From positions 80,201-144,200 of the forward strand of contig JAJZTF010000006.1 in NCBI GenBank assembly GCA_021821945.1: DNA of 64,000 bases. The letters are read 5' to 3'. The position numbers were made by a program, and so were the translations under genes. The notes below the pieces were generated by a model. That model was not told the DNA's origin, did no database searches, and saw only the letters and a program-made list of their open reading frames with translations. Shown here piece after piece: positions 26,106 through 36,533 of this stretch; positions within the stretch are counted from its first letter, which is position 1, and each line of letters starts with the position of its first letter. Origin of the DNA: Pseudomonadota bacterium. GTDB taxonomy: Bacteria > Pseudomonadota > Gammaproteobacteria > Burkholderiales > Gallionellaceae.

Positions 26106-27037
26106 TGCGCGGACTTCAGAGCCTCTGCAAGCTGGAACACCGACATCGCATAATAGTCGCTGTTGTTGTAGCGCATGATCACGTCGAAGTTTCCGAATGC
26201 AAGCCAGAACTCCTTTCCGCCCGGAACCGTATAGCTCAACAGGCGTGCCGGCTCGTCCGGCTTTACCGGAACATCTGGCTTGACGCCCGCCGCTGCCCAT
26301 TCCGCCAGGCCATGCGCCGCATCATCCAGGGGCTTCGCATCGCTGACATCCGCGCGAACCGCGATATTTCCTCCGCTGATCCAGCCGTAGCTCCTGAGAT
26401 AGTTTCCGACACTGCCTATCGCGTCGGGAACCTCCCCCATCAGATTCTTCTTTCGGTTTCCGTTGAAATCGACCGCATATTTTCTGTAGCTGCTCGGCAT
26501 GAATTGCGGAATGCCCAAAGCCCCCGCATATGATCCCTTCACGCCCAGAAGATCGAGCTGCTGTTCGCGCGCCAGGAGCAGATAGTTCTCGAGCTCGTCG
26601 CGGAAGAAATCCGCGCGGCGCGGATAGTCGAATGCAAGCGTCGTCAGCGCATCTATCGTGCGGAAGTTTCCGGTCTGCCGGCCAAACAGCGTCTCGACGC
26701 CGATCAGCGCGACGATGATTTCCTGCGGCACGCCGTATGTCCGCTCCGCTCTGTCCAGCGTCCTTCTGTATTTCTTCCAGAACAGGAGTCCCTGCTCGAT
26801 GCGATACCGGTTGACGAAGGATGCCCGGTATTCAATCCAGGGCTTTGCCGCGATGGGGCGCGAAATCGCCGCTATGACCTCGGGCCTTTCATTGGCCAGA
26901 TCGAAGAGCCTTACCAGCTCCTCGCGCTTGAACTGGTGCTTTTCCACCATCTCGTCGATGAATCCGGGAATTCCTGGCAGGTTTGCGGCAAAGGCGGAAG
27001 GCGCCAGGAGCAGAAGAAAAAAGCACAATCGTTTCAT
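26096..27037 (-). CDS. mltB: Membrane-bound lytic murein transglycosylase B
   Basis: This 313-residue enzyme has a signal peptide (MKRLCFFLLLLAPSAFA), without a convincing lipobox. The catalytic glutamate lies in ALIGVETLFGRQTGNFRT. ALTTLAFDYPRRADFFRDEL and GSYAGALGIPQFMPSSYRKYAVDF are diagnostic for the MltB family (GH103). It cleaves peptidoglycan glycan strands with formation of 1,6-anhydromuramic acid. It is convergent with another wall hydrolase and divergent from trxB. Confidence 0.94.
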   Translation of the reverse strand: MKRLCFFLLLLAPSAFAANLPGIPGFIDEMVEKHQFKREELVRLFDLANERPEVIAAISRPIAAKPWIEYRASFVNRYRIEQGLLFWKKYRRTLDRAERTYGVPQEIIVALIGVETLFGRQTGNFRTIDALTTLAFDYPRRADFFRDELENYLLLAREQQLDLLGVKGSYAGALGIPQFMPSSYRKYAVDFNGNRKKNLMGEVPDAIGSVGNYLRSYGWISGGNIAVRADVSDAKPLDDAAHGLAEWAAAGVKPDVPVKPDEPARLLSYTVPGGKEFWLAFGNFDVIMRYNNSDYYAMSVFQLAEALKSAHQR

Positions 27038-27043
27038 GGATGA

Positions 27044-28069
<1,026 letters not shown>

Positions 28070-28072
28070 CGC

Positions 28073-28561
28073 ATGGGCGGGGATGAATTCAAGGAAGCGC
28101 TGGGCGATGTCACGCCCCTGCCAGATCAGAACCGCATCCCGCCACCCAGGCCAGCGGTACAGGCCATCGTCAGGCAAAAGTCCGGTTCGATTGCGGTCTC
28201 CGACGTGCTGTCTGACCACGGCGAGGCGCCCGAGGAATTCAGGCGCAATGGCCTCTCCCGCCTGGCACTGCGCAAGTTGAGAAACAGCCCCGTCGAGGAC
28301 AGTCTGGATCTGCACGGCAACACCGTGGAAGGCGCGCGCCTGCTGCTGCAGCGGTTTCTTGCAGAGGCCGGCGAGCGCGGCTTGCGCTGCATCAGGATCA
28401 TACACGGCAAGGGAATGAACAGCAGAGGCAACGAGGCCGTGCTGCGGGCACATGCGAGAAACTGGCTATGCCAGCATCCAGAAGTGCTAGCCTACTGCCC
28501 GGCCCCGCCCAATCAGGGCGGCAGCGGTGCTGCGCTCGTCCTGCTCAGAGCGAGGACTTAG
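28073..28561 (+). CDS. Smr (small MutS-related) domain protein
   Basis: This 162-residue protein has an N-terminal linker region and a C-terminal Smr domain. SLDLHGNTVEGARLLLQRFL contains the DLHG motif, and RIIHGKGMNSRG the HGKG motif. Stand-alone Smr proteins can be endonucleases acting on mRNA of stalled or collided ribosomes (SmrB in E. coli), but short SmrA-type proteins have less certain roles. It lies 3 bp after trxB and its end overlaps the convergent unknown gene by 17 bp. Confidence 0.88.
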   Translation: MGGDEFKEALGDVTPLPDQNRIPPPRPAVQAIVRQKSGSIAVSDVLSDHGEAPEEFRRNGLSRLALRKLRNSPVEDSLDLHGNTVEGARLLLQRFLAEAGERGLRCIRIIHGKGMNSRGNEAVLRAHARNWLCQHPEVLAYCPAPPNQGGSGAALVLLRART

Positions 28562-29192
28562 ACTTCCTGCCCATCACATAGATCAGGTATTCGAAGAACA
28601 GATCGCACCATTCGAGATCGTTCTCCTTTAGCGATCGCATCATCTTCTCGACCTGGGTGATGGGCCACTTCGGGTTATAGGAGACCAGCATTTGCTCGGG
28701 ATAGATCTTGAGCGCATCCTTCAGGCATTCCGAGGCGGACCTGATGCCGTTGAACATCAGCGCGAGGTCCTTGTCGGTTTCCGCCTCGGCAGTCAGATCC
28801 CCGTACATCTTTGGAAATTGCCTGGTGAATTCGACGAACTTGCTGAGCAGGAGGAAAAATTCTCCCTTGTTGTTCGTCGTGACCTTGTCGCCCAGCGTGA
28901 AGGGGCCCGCGGTCAGCTCGAGCCAGAAATAGCCGAGCTTGGGGTTGATGTGTTTGTATACGCCGACATGACCCTTGCGTTCCCGGGCCTGACTGACTGC
29001 ATCGCCGATCAGAAGCTTGTCCGATGGCCTCGTTGCGATATCCTTGCCATCCAGGACTTCGGGCCTGACCAGAAAAAAATCCGGCATCTCCTCGAACAGC
29101 TTCCCTGAATGTACATGCTTACGGTAATAGGTGTTGAAGACTTCCAGTGCCAGTTCGGCATTCCTGCTGACATCGAAGTAATCAGACCGCAT
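28545..29192 (-). CDS. Unrecognised cytoplasmic protein of 215 residues
   Basis: I do not recognise this protein. From the ATG at 29192 (MRSDYFDVSRNAELALEVFN) it has no signal peptide or membrane segment, is charged and probably mostly helical, and contains KLFEEMPDFFLVRPEVLDGKD and GYFWLELTAGPFTLGDKV. The frame continues 35 codons upstream, but that part has poor coding character and crosses a likely ribosome binding region. It lies 107 bp downstream of smc on the same strand and overlaps the Smr gene end. The codon usage and uninterrupted frame support a real gene. Confidence 0.7.
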   Translation of the reverse strand: MRSDYFDVSRNAELALEVFNTYYRKHVHSGKLFEEMPDFFLVRPEVLDGKDIATRPSDKLLIGDAVSQARERKGHVGVYKHINPKLGYFWLELTAGPFTLGDKVTTNNKGEFFLLLSKFVEFTRQFPKMYGDLTAEAETDKDLALMFNGIRSASECLKDALKIYPEQMLVSYNPKWPITQVEKMMRSLKENDLEWCDLFFEYLIYVMGRKSKSSL

Positions 29193-29299
29193 TTTCACTT
29201 CCCAGATGCTGCATTTTGTATCCCCCCGGATTTCATGCTTGCTTCGCTTTCTGTGATGATAACCCCAAACGGCAAAAAATGCGCCGGATGGCGCCAAAT

Positions 29300-32200
29300 T
29301 TATTCTGTTCCGCCCCTCATCCTGATCGCCGCCTCTACATCCACCGACACCACCTTGGATACCCCCTTTTCCTGCATGGTCACCCCGATCAGCTGATGCG
29401 CCATCTCCATCGCGATCTTGTTGTGGCTGATGAACAGGAACTGGGTCTGCTGGGCCATTCTCGCAACCAGAGAGCAGAGTCTTTCGGTATTCGCATCGTC
29501 AAGCGGCGCATCCACCTCGTCGAGCAGGCAGAAGGGCGCGGGGTTCAGCCTGAACATCGAGAAGATCAGCGCGATTGCCGTGAGCGCCTTTTCCCCCCCG
29601 GAGAGCAGATGTATCGAGCTGTTCTTCTTGCCAGGCGGCCGGGCCATCACCTGCACCCCGCCATCGAGTATGTCCTCTCCCGTCATCACGAGCCTTGCCT
29701 CGCCACCCGCGAAAAGGACGGGGAAAATTTCGGAAAGCTGCAGGTTGACCTGATTGAAGGTATCCATCAGAAGTTCGCGAGATTCCCGGTCGATATGGCG
29801 TATCGCCTCCTCCAGCGTTGCGATGGCCTCCTGCAGATCGCGGCTTTGCGCATCCAGATAATGCTTGCGTTCCGTTGCGGCCTGCAACTCCTCCAACGCC
29901 GCAAGGTTCACCGCCCCCAATGCCTCTATCCCGGCGGCCAGTCGGTTGATCTGCCCCTGCAGCGCGGCAGGCTTGGCATCGGCCATCAAGGGAATGAGGC
30001 TGGATTCGTCAACCCCCTGAAGCTGTGCGTCCCACTGCTCGAAATAAAGCCTCGCCTCCTGTTCCTTCAATGCAGTCTCGTTCAGCTTTTCGCGCAACCC
30101 CGAAATCCTGTGTTCAGAGGACATGCGCTCCTGTTCCAGCTTCTGCAGGTCATGCGTCGCGGCATCCAGCCTGTTGCGCGCATCGCTTAGCGCTTCTTCC
30201 CTTGCATGGCGCTGATCGAGCGCCTCCTGAAGGGACTGCTCCACTGACTCGTCCTGGCTTTCAGACAATTCGGATTTCAGCGCCTCGACGCCATTCTCGG
30301 CAATCGACAGGGAATCTGCGATGCGCCTTATCGTGGCATTGAGATCCGTAATCTTGTCCACACAGGTTCTGGAAAAGAACCTGGCCTCATGCAATGCATG
30401 TTGTGCCTTCTCCGCTTTTGACCTCAGCTCGCGCAGCGCCGCCTCCCCGGAATATGACTCGCGCCTTGCCTCTTCGAGCCTGCCAGAAGAAGCCGCTATC
30501 TCTTCGGTCAGTGCCTCCATCCGAATCAGGATTTCCTGCTGATGCTCGCGCTCGGCATCCGCCTGCATCTCGAGCTCTCGTATATCCTCGTCGATCTTGC
30601 TGCTGCGCAGAAGATTGTGTTCGTTCGCCTGCACGAGCTTCTGCAGCTGCAACTGAAGTGCATGCAGCCTCTGTCTTCCCTCGTTCGCTTCCTTGCGCAA
30701 TGGCGGAATCTTCATCTCCACATCGCGATGATTCTGCTCCGACTCATGAAGCTGCTGCCTCGCATCAATCGCCCTCGACCTGTGGGATTCCATCTCGGCT
30801 TCGAGCTGCTCTATCTCCCTTTGCCTTGCAAGCACGCCGCTCAACTGGCTGTCGGGCGCATGAAACAGCACGCCGTGCCTGAAAACCATATGCCCTTCGG
30901 GCGTGACGATGCATGCCCCTGCGGATAGGCTTCCCCTCCTCTTCATCGCAAGGGCCAGATCTTCCGCGACCTGGATCATTGAGAGCCATTCGCAGAGCAC
31001 GGGATAAATCTCGTCGTTCAGGCAATGCACGAGATCCAGCAGCCCGCCACCCGCTTCAGCTGCGCCGGATGCTGGTTCGTAAAGTGCAAGTCTTGCGGGC
31101 GGCACATCCATCCACGCATCGGCATGCCTTGGCAGCGCATTGAGCCTTTCGCCTAGCACGGCCTCCAGGGCGCCCTCCCATCCTTCCCTGACGCGTATCG
31201 ACTGCCAGAGACGGGGCAGGCCATCGAGACCGTGATCCTTCAGCCAGCCTTGCAGTTCCTTGTCCTGCCCCTGCTGCAGCTGCTGCAGGGCCTGGAGGCG
31301 CGCCTCGATTCTTGCCCCGCGTTTTTCCTCCTGCTGCAATGTGCCCCGCAGTACATTCAGCGCCTCTGCAAGCTTTGGCAGTTCTTCCTGCAGGCTTGAC
31401 AGTCGAGATTCGCGCTCGGCCTGCTCCATCTCGGACAGCGCCATCTCCTCCCGGGCCTGCTGCAAGACATCATCGTCCGTTTGCTGCAAGGCGCTCCTCT
31501 CCTGGGTGAGACGAAGCTTTCTGGCGTCGAGCTGAAGCAGGTTGCGGCCGGCATTGTCGTGCTGCGTCTTTGCAAGCTGAAGCTGCTGCTGAAGCCCGAG
31601 ATTCTCCTGCTGCAGCGCATTGCATTGCGCCTGGACAGCGCGGAAAGCCTCCTCTGCGCCATGAAGATCCACGCTTTCTGCATTCTGCTCGGCCATCGCC
31701 AGCCTGATCTCGGCCTCTTCCTGCTGCTTCAGCCAGTGCTCAAGCAGGCCCTCGGACTGACTTTTCTGATGTTTCTGCTGCTCGATCTGCTGCAGGGTCG
31801 ATTCGATCTGCAGGGAGAGCCGCTGCTTTTGCTGGGCGGCATGCTTGATCTCCTGCTCGAGCCCCGCGATCCTCGCGTTCACGGCATAGAGATCACCCTG
31901 TTTTGCATGCAGATCGCCCGACAGCCGGAAGTGGCTGCCGCGCAACGTTTCGATGCGGCTCTCCGCTTCGCACAATGCGGCATTTTGGGCCTCCTGGTCT
32001 ATGCGCAACTGTTCCATGCTCGCCGCATGCCTGGCCTGCATGGCCTGAGCCTCACGCTTCTTGAACAGCCAGAAAAGCTGTTGCGCGGTTTCCCTTTCGG
32101 CCTGAAGCGCACGGTATTGTTTCGCCACTTCGGCCTGAACGCCCAGGCGTTCGAGCTGCGAGTCAAGCTCCTGCAGGATGTCGGCGACCCTCTGCAGGTT

Positions 32201-32767
32201 CTCTTTCGTGTCGGAAAGACGCTGCGCCGTGTCCTTGCGGCGGTCGCGATATTTCGAGACACCCGCCGCCTCTTCGAGAAACACGCGCAGCTCTTCGGGC
32301 TTTGCCTCCAGGATGCGGGAGATCATGCCCTGCTCGACGATCGCATAGGCGCGCGCGCCAAGCCCGGTGCCCAGGAAGATGTCCGTGACATCCCTGCGCC
32401 TTACCTTCTGGTTGTTGATGAAATAAGTGGATTCCCCGTTGCGCTGCAGCACGCGGCCTATCGAGATCTCGGCATAGCTCGACCATTGCCCTGCCGCCTT
32501 GCCCAGAGAATTGTCGAAAACCAGCTCGACGCTCGCGCGGGCAACGGGCTTGCGCTTGTCCGAACCGTTGAAGATCACGTCCTGCATGCTCTCGCCACGC
32601 AATGCCTGGGCGCGGGATTCGCCAAGCACCCAGCGCAGCGCATCGATGACGTTGGACTTGCCACACCCGTTTGGGCCTACCACGCCGACGATCTGTCCCG
32701 GCAGATGAATGTGGGTGGGATCGACGAAAGACTTGAATCCGGCTAACTTGATCTGGGAAAGACGCAA
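29300..32767 (-). CDS. smc: Chromosome segregation ATPase SMC (TTG start)
   Basis: SMC (1155 aa) forms the condensin ring with ScpA and ScpB. Walker [10 protein letters not shown] is at 31-39, followed by [15 protein letters not shown]. Two long coiled-coil arms rich in Gln, Glu and Leu flank a hinge near the middle. The C-terminal head has [13 protein letters not shown] and Walker [14 protein letters not shown]. The family normally starts [14 protein letters not shown]; here the codon before RLSQIK is TTG (32765-32767) and I see no nearby ATG. No strong ribosome binding site precedes it, so expression may be low. It is divergent from queF. Confidence 0.95.
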   Translation of the reverse strand: MRLSQIKLAGFKSFVDPTHIHLPGQIVGVVGPNGCGKSNVIDALRWVLGESRAQALRGESMQDVIFNGSDKRKPVARASVELVFDNSLGKAAGQWSSYAEISIGRVLQRNGESTYFINNQKVRRRDVTDIFLGTGLGARAYAIVEQGMISRILEAKPEELRVFLEEAAGVSKYRDRRKDTAQRLSDTKENLQRVADILQELDSQLERLGVQAEVAKQYRALQAERETAQQLFWLFKKREAQAMQARHAASMEQLRIDQEAQNAALCEAESRIETLRGSHFRLSGDLHAKQGDLYAVNARIAGLEQEIKHAAQQKQRLSLQIESTLQQIEQQKHQKSQSEGLLEHWLKQQEEAEIRLAMAEQNAESVDLHGAEEAFRAVQAQCNALQQENLGLQQQLQLAKTQHDNAGRNLLQLDARKLRLTQERSALQQTDDDVLQQAREEMALSEMEQAERESRLSSLQEELPKLAEALNVLRGTLQQEEKRGARIEARLQALQQLQQGQDKELQGWLKDHGLDGLPRLWQSIRVREGWEGALEAVLGERLNALPRHADAWMDVPPARLALYEPASGAAEAGGGLLDLVHCLNDEIYPVLCEWLSMIQVAEDLALAMKRRGSLSAGACIVTPEGHMVFRHGVLFHAPDSQLSGVLARQREIEQLEAEMESHRSRAIDARQQLHESEQNHRDVEMKIPPLRKEANEGRQRLHALQLQLQKLVQANEHNLLRSSKIDEDIRELEMQADAEREHQQEILIRMEALTEEIAASSGRLEEARRESYSGEAALRELRSKAEKAQHALHEARFFSRTCVDKITDLNATIRRIADSLSIAENGVEALKSELSESQDESVEQSLQEALDQRHAREEALSDARNRLDAATHDLQKLEQERMSSEHRISGLREKLNETALKEQEARLYFEQWDAQLQGVDESSLIPLMADAKPAALQGQINRLAAGIEALGAVNLAALEELQAATERKHYLDAQSRDLQEAIATLEEAIRHIDRESRELLMDTFNQVNLQLSEIFPVLFAGGEARLVMTGEDILDGGVQVMARPPGKKNSSIHLLSGGEKALTAIALIFSMFRLNPAPFCLLDEVDAPLDDANTERLCSLVARMAQQTQFLFISHNKIAMEMAHQLIGVTMQEKGVSKVVSVDVEAAIRMRGGTE

Positions 32768-32820
32768 TTTGGCAGTCGCAGCGATATAATGCCACCATTT
32801 TAACCCAAACCATCCGTGAA

Positions 32821-33240
32821 ATGACCACCCAAGCCAGCAAGAACCTGGAAACATTCCCCAACCCGAATGCCTCCCGCGATTACCACATACACATGGAAAT
32901 CCCCGAGTTCACCTGCCTTTGCCCCAAGACAGGCCAGCCTGATTTCGCAACCCTGATCCTGGATTACATCCCCGATGCGCTGTGCGTGGAACTAAAGAGC
33001 CTGAAGCTTTACATGTGGTCTTTCAGAAACGAGGGGCATTTCCACGAGGCTGTCACCAACCGCATACTGGACGATCTGGTTTCCGCCCTGAAGCCCCGCT
33101 TCATGCGGCTTACCGCCAAATTCTACGTGCGCGGCGGAATCTTCACGAACGTGGTGGCCGAACACAGAAAAGACGGCTGGCTGCCCGCCCCTTTCGTCGA
33201 CCTTACGCGTTTCGAAAGCCAGTCAAATACCAGGGGATGA
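32821..33240 (+). CDS. queF: NADPH-dependent 7-cyano-7-deazaguanine reductase (type I)
   Basis: QueF (139 aa) reduces preQ0 to preQ1 in queuosine synthesis. Cys34 in [14 protein letters not shown] is the thioimide-forming residue and Asp41 the nearby acid. [22 protein letters not shown] is the substrate and NADPH-binding signature, and [13 protein letters not shown] closes the T-fold. The length is that of the short, unimodular QueF type. A TATAAT hexamer at 32785-32790, 31 bp before the ATG, may be its -10 box, with a poor -35. I see no preQ1 riboswitch in the leader. Confidence 0.96.
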   Translation: MTTQASKNLETFPNPNASRDYHIHMEIPEFTCLCPKTGQPDFATLILDYIPDALCVELKSLKLYMWSFRNEGHFHEAVTNRILDDLVSALKPRFMRLTAKFYVRGGIFTNVVAEHRKDGWLPAPFVDLTRFESQSNTRG

Positions 33241-33306
33241 GGCTAAAGCTCGGGCACTTAACGCCGATATCCATCATACGGTATCATTGTTCAACGGAGG
33301 TGCAAG

Positions 33307-33477
33307 ATGAAGACGCCAGACTTGACGAGCCACGAGGTCGAAATCGGCATACGGCCAGATCCTGAAACCAGGGAATCCGCGCTGCCTGCCGGACTCATCC
33401 AGGCGGATGCAGAAGCCTTCATCGACAGGATGCAGGCGATCGACGGCACCCTCAGGGCGCAAGCTCTTCCGCACTGA
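33307..33477 (+). CDS. Small protein of 56 residues with a strong ribosome binding site
   Basis: I do not recognise this protein, but it has good signs of expression: GGAGGT at 33296-33301, five bases before ATG, and a stop one base before the MazG-like start, so the pair should be translationally coupled. The sequence starts MKTPDLTSHEVEIGIR and ends TLRAQALPH. It is acidic and soluble, with no membrane segment or cysteines. TTAACG...TATCAT (33258-33287) could be a weak promoter with a very short leader. Confidence 0.6.
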   Translation: MKTPDLTSHEVEIGIRPDPETRESALPAGLIQADAEAFIDRMQAIDGTLRAQALPH

Positions 33478-33478
33478 C

Positions 33479-33844
33479 ATGCAGGAAGCAGGCACCTCTT
33501 CGGAACTGCAGATGCTGCGTGACAGGCTGCGCGCATTTGCGGACGAGCGCGACTGGGACCAGTTCCATACGCCGAAAAATCTGGCGATGGCGCTGATGGT
33601 CGAAACGGCCGAACTGCTGGAGCATTTCCAGTGGCTGACTCCGGCGCAGTCGAGCGACTTGAAAAGGGAAAGCCTTGCCGAGGTCAGTGAAGAGCTTGCA
33701 GACGTGCTGCTCTATCTCGTGCGCCTGGCCGACAAGCTGGGTGTCGACCTGCTCGAGGCCGCACTCCTAAAGATGGAAAAGAACGCACGTAAGTATCCTG
33801 CCGACATCGTCCGCGGCAGCGCAAAAAAATACAACGAGTATTGA
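33479..33844 (+). CDS. MazG-like nucleotide pyrophosphohydrolase
   Basis: This 121-residue all-alpha NTP pyrophosphohydrolase resembles the RS21-C6/dCTPase branch. The metal-binding pattern ExxE...ExxD is seen in MVETAELLEHFQW and VSEELADVLLYLVRLAD. WDQFHTPKNLAMAL near the N-terminus and KYPADIVRGSAKKYNEY at the end are family hallmarks. Such enzymes hydrolyse non-canonical or excess (d)NTPs to the monophosphate; the preferred nucleotide cannot be told from sequence. It begins one base after the small ORF, and cheZ follows after 28 bp. Confidence 0.9.
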   Translation: MQEAGTSSELQMLRDRLRAFADERDWDQFHTPKNLAMALMVETAELLEHFQWLTPAQSSDLKRESLAEVSEELADVLLYLVRLADKLGVDLLEAALLKMEKNARKYPADIVRGSAKKYNEY

Positions 33845-33872
33845 ATTCTGAAATCCCCAGACGGAAAACGAT

Positions 33873-34484
33873 ATGAACGATGCCCCGAGCAGGAAACGCA
33901 GCAAAATCACAGATGCAAAAGTCGAAAAAATAGGCCTCGCGGCCGCGAGGCTGCACAAGATGCTGAAAGAACTGGGGCATGCCAGAAACCTCGAGCAGAC
34001 CGCCTCGACCATGCCGGATGCCAGGGAGAGATTGTCCTTCATCGACCAGTCCATGCACGATGCATCGGAGAAAACCATCAGCGCAGTCGAATCCTCCCTG
34101 CCCCTGGCAAGCAGGAACAGGGAGGCCTGCAGCGAGCTCTCGATGCGTCTAGCCGATGCAAGGTTCAGCGAACACCAGCCCCTCGTCATGGATGTCATCT
34201 CGAGGCTAGGAGAGATGGCCGCGGCGGAAGAGACCATGCGCCACAACCTGATGCAGATCATGGAGGCCCAGGAATTCCGCGACGTCGCAGGGCAGATGGT
34301 CAACAAGATCGTGAAGGCCGCAGTCGAGATCGAGAACATCCTGCTTGACATCCTTCTCGAATATGCGCCCAACGTCAAGGATTCCCTGATCAGCACTTCA
34401 GGCCTGACCGCAGGACCGGGACATCACGCCAGCATCAGCGGGCAGGACGAAGTGGACGACCTCCTGTCTTCTCTGGGACTGTAG
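33873..34484 (+). CDS. cheZ: CheZ-like chemotaxis phosphatase
   Basis: CheZ (203 aa) dephosphorylates CheY-P. The long helical hairpin contains EAQEFRDVAGQMVNKI, whose Asp137 and Gln141 match the catalytic Asp143/Gln147 of E. coli CheZ. The C-terminal tail QDEVDDLLSSLGL (191-203) is nearly the E. coli CheY-binding helix. No other che or fla gene lies in the window, so this is an orphan cheZ that must act on a regulator encoded elsewhere. It is followed without any gap by a small membrane protein gene. Confidence 0.88.
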   Translation: MNDAPSRKRSKITDAKVEKIGLAAARLHKMLKELGHARNLEQTASTMPDARERLSFIDQSMHDASEKTISAVESSLPLASRNREACSELSMRLADARFSEHQPLVMDVISRLGEMAAAEETMRHNLMQIMEAQEFRDVAGQMVNKIVKAAVEIENILLDILLEYAPNVKDSLISTSGLTAGPGHHASISGQDEVDDLLSSLGL

Positions 34485-34760
34485 ATGGGCAAACTTAAGG
34501 ATTCGGACATCAGAAAGCAACCGGCAAAGGAACCGCAAGGCTGGTTCTCTTCGCGCATCCAGCTCATCATCAGGCACAGGGTGCAGATATTGCAGAGCTT
34601 GCTCGCCCTGCTTTTCTTTCTGCTGGCGGTAGGCAGCCTTCAGTACATGACGCTGCTGGCCTCATGGCTGCATGTGAGCGACATGACGATGGGCAAGATC
34701 ATGGTGTACAGCCTGCCGTTCTGGATCGCGCTTGCCTTCTTCCTGATCTGGCGCTCATGA
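34485..34760 (+). CDS. Small membrane protein with two transmembrane segments
   Basis: This 91-residue protein is unrecognised. It has a charged N-terminus (MGKLKDSDIRKQPAKEPQG) and two hydrophobic segments (about 34-56 and 70-89). Its ATG follows the cheZ TAG directly with no gap, so translation is probably coupled to cheZ. The pairing hints at a membrane role linked to CheZ, but nothing in the sequence shows which. Confidence 0.7.
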   Translation: MGKLKDSDIRKQPAKEPQGWFSSRIQLIIRHRVQILQSLLALLFFLLAVGSLQYMTLLASWLHVSDMTMGKIMVYSLPFWIALAFFLIWRS

Positions 34761-34762
34761 GG

Positions 34763-35020
34763 CTAGGGATTATTCTGCCCTCCCGCATCCTTCAATAGCT
34801 GAGTCACCCCTGTCGGCATCACGGCTGCGCTCGTCTTTTCCTCGGTCGTGTCCACGAAATACCCGACCCCCCATGAAAGCAGGGAGGCGATCACGAGCAC
34901 CAGTATGCCGCGCGTAGGCCCCTTCGGTATCCCCTGGTCGTCGAGATAGCGATGGATGTACCAGGCCGCAAAGAAGAACACGACCGTCGAAATGACCAGA
35001 TTCCACAAGGATGGCATCAT
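34763..35020 (-). CDS. Small membrane protein of about 85 residues
   Basis: This protein is unrecognised. From the ATG at 35020 (MMPSLWNLVISTVVFFFAAWY) it has a first membrane segment (about 4-22), a short loop (HRYLDDQGIPKGPTRG), a second segment (about 38-56) and a soluble tail ending QLLKDAGGQNNP. It lies 16 bp downstream of the ene-reductase gene on the same strand and ends 2 bp from the stop of the opposing small membrane gene. An in-frame ATG one codon downstream is equally possible. Confidence 0.65.
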   Translation of the reverse strand: MMPSLWNLVISTVVFFFAAWYIHRYLDDQGIPKGPTRGILVLVIASLLSWGVGYFVDTTEEKTSAAVMPTGVTQLLKDAGGQNNP

Positions 35021-35036
35021 GTGTACTCCCGGCAGA

Positions 35037-36122
35037 TCATGTCCGCGCAGGTGCGCCCTGGGGGGCGGCACGCAGGTATTGAGGCGGCCAACCGGTTGCC
35101 TGGCCAAGCTCCCGGGCTGCCGCGAGTGGCCAGTAGGGATTGCGCAATATTTCCCGGCCTATCAGCACCATGTCCGCCTGCTGGCTCCGGATGACATGGT
35201 CGGCCTGTGAAGCCGAAGTGATCAGCCCGACTGCGGCAGTGGGGATGCCGGCTTCGCGGCGTATCCTCGCCGCGAATTCGCACTGGAATCCCGGCCCTGC
35301 AGGGATCTTCGCCGTCGGAAGCAGCCCGCCCGAAGAAACGTCCACCAGGTCCACTCCCCTATCCTTCAGGATCTTCGAGAGTGCCACCGTCTCGCCTATG
35401 TCCCATCCCCCTTCCATCCAGTCTGTCGCCGAGAGGCGGACCAGCAGCGGCAACCTTTCAGGCCATGATTTTCTCACCGCGTCGACCACTTCGCACACGA
35501 GGCGGATGCGGTTCTCGAAGCTTCCGCCATAGGCATCCTGACGCTTGTTGGATAGCGGCGAGAGGAACTGGTGCAGCAGATAGCCGTGGGCTGCATGTAT
35601 CTCGACTGCGCTGAAGCCTGCGTCATGCGCGCGCCTTGCGGCCGCCACGAATTGCGAAATCACATTTTTGATGCCGGCATCGCTTAGCGCCTCAGGCGCA
35701 GCATAGCCTTCGCCAAACGAAACGGCGGAAGGTGCCAACGTATTCCAGCCTCCCTCTGATTGCGAAAGCGTGCGCTGCGGCTCCCAGCCCAGCCCCACGC
35801 TTGCCTTGCGCCCTGCATGAGCTAGCTGTATCGCAGGAACACAGCCCTGGCCCTTTGCAAAGTCCGCGATGCGCGAAAGCGGCTCGATGTGCCGCTCGTC
35901 CCATATGCCGAGATCGCCCGGGCTTATCCTGCCTTCAGGCGCGATCGCGGTCGCCTCCATGATCATCAGCGCCGCGCCTCCAACCGCGCGGCTGCCGTAA
36001 TGCACGAAATGCCAGTCCGAGGCGACTCCCTCCTTCGCGGAATACTGGCACATCGGCGGTATGCCGATGCGGTTCGCAAAAGATATTTCCCGCAACCTGA
36101 ATGTTTCAAACAAATGCGCCAT
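35037..36122 (-). CDS. NADH:flavin oxidoreductase / ene-reductase of the YqjM (NamA) type
   Basis: This 361-residue FMN enzyme is of the Old Yellow Enzyme family. FANRIGIPPMCQYSA and SDWHFVHYGSRAVGG are the YqjM-type FMN-binding N-terminus, including the conserved cysteine. QLAHAGRKAS has the active-site His, AVEIHAAHGYLLHQFLSPLSN the second motif, and GSFENRIRLVCEVVDAVR the third. Such enzymes reduce activated alkenes with NAD(P)H; the natural substrate is unknown. A GGGGG-type site precedes the ATG. It is divergent from the J-domain operon across 120 bp. Confidence 0.93.
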   Translation of the reverse strand: MAHLFETFRLREISFANRIGIPPMCQYSAKEGVASDWHFVHYGSRAVGGAALMIMEATAIAPEGRISPGDLGIWDERHIEPLSRIADFAKGQGCVPAIQLAHAGRKASVGLGWEPQRTLSQSEGGWNTLAPSAVSFGEGYAAPEALSDAGIKNVISQFVAAARRAHDAGFSAVEIHAAHGYLLHQFLSPLSNKRQDAYGGSFENRIRLVCEVVDAVRKSWPERLPLLVRLSATDWMEGGWDIGETVALSKILKDRGVDLVDVSSGGLLPTAKIPAGPGFQCEFAARIRREAGIPTAAVGLITSASQADHVIRSQQADMVLIGREILRNPYWPLAAARELGQATGWPPQYLRAAPQGAPART

Positions 36123-36242
36123 GACTGCCCCCTTAATTGTCGGATAGACTCTAGCATAGCGGCGTTGTTCCGCAAATCCGTGCTCAGGACTCGCAAAGCC
36201 TGCGACTGGTGTAAAATGCCTCCATCAGTCACGAGGCATGAA

Positions 36243-36533
36243 ATGGAAAATCCATACCATATCCTTGGCGTATCTCCGAATGCCACCGCAGACGAGATCA
36301 AGAAGGCATACCGCGCGCTTGCCATGCGCCACCACCCGGACAGGAGCGATCATTCGAGCGCCGAGAGCCGGTTCAATGCCATCCAGAAGGCATACGAACT
36401 GCTCTCGGATCCCAGGAAACGGGCCGAATACAACCAGAGCATCAGCAACCGCATCATCATCGACCCGAACGAGGAAGCGCTCTCGCTCTGGCGTTCGCTT
36501 TTCAACCGATGCGAAATCGCTTACACACCATGA
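36243..36533 (+). CDS. Minimal J-domain protein (96 aa)
   Basis: The J-domain fills residues 1-68: YHILGVSPNATADEIKKAYR, then HPD at 31-33 (MRHHPDRSDH), and FNAIQKAYELLSDPRKRAEYN. Only about 28 residues follow, without glycine-rich, zinc-finger or substrate-binding domains, so this is a type C J-protein that can stimulate an Hsp70 and must get its specificity from its tail or a partner. It is first in a tight four-gene unit; its TGA overlaps the next ATG. TAAAAT at 36212-36217 may be its -10 box, but the -35 is weak. Confidence 0.88.
   Translation: MENPYHILGVSPNATADEIKKAYRALAMRHHPDRSDHSSAESRFNAIQKAYELLSDPRKRAEYNQSISNRIIIDPNEEALSLWRSLFNRCEIAYTP

Noticed and set aside
31481..32746. Plus-strand open frame of 421 codons
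   Set aside because: Antisense to the SMC coiled-coil region, whose repetitive codons keep the opposite frame open.
32768..32820. preQ1 riboswitch before queF
   Set aside because: The 53-bp gap is too short for an aptamer plus promoter, and no characteristic pseudoknot sequence is seen.
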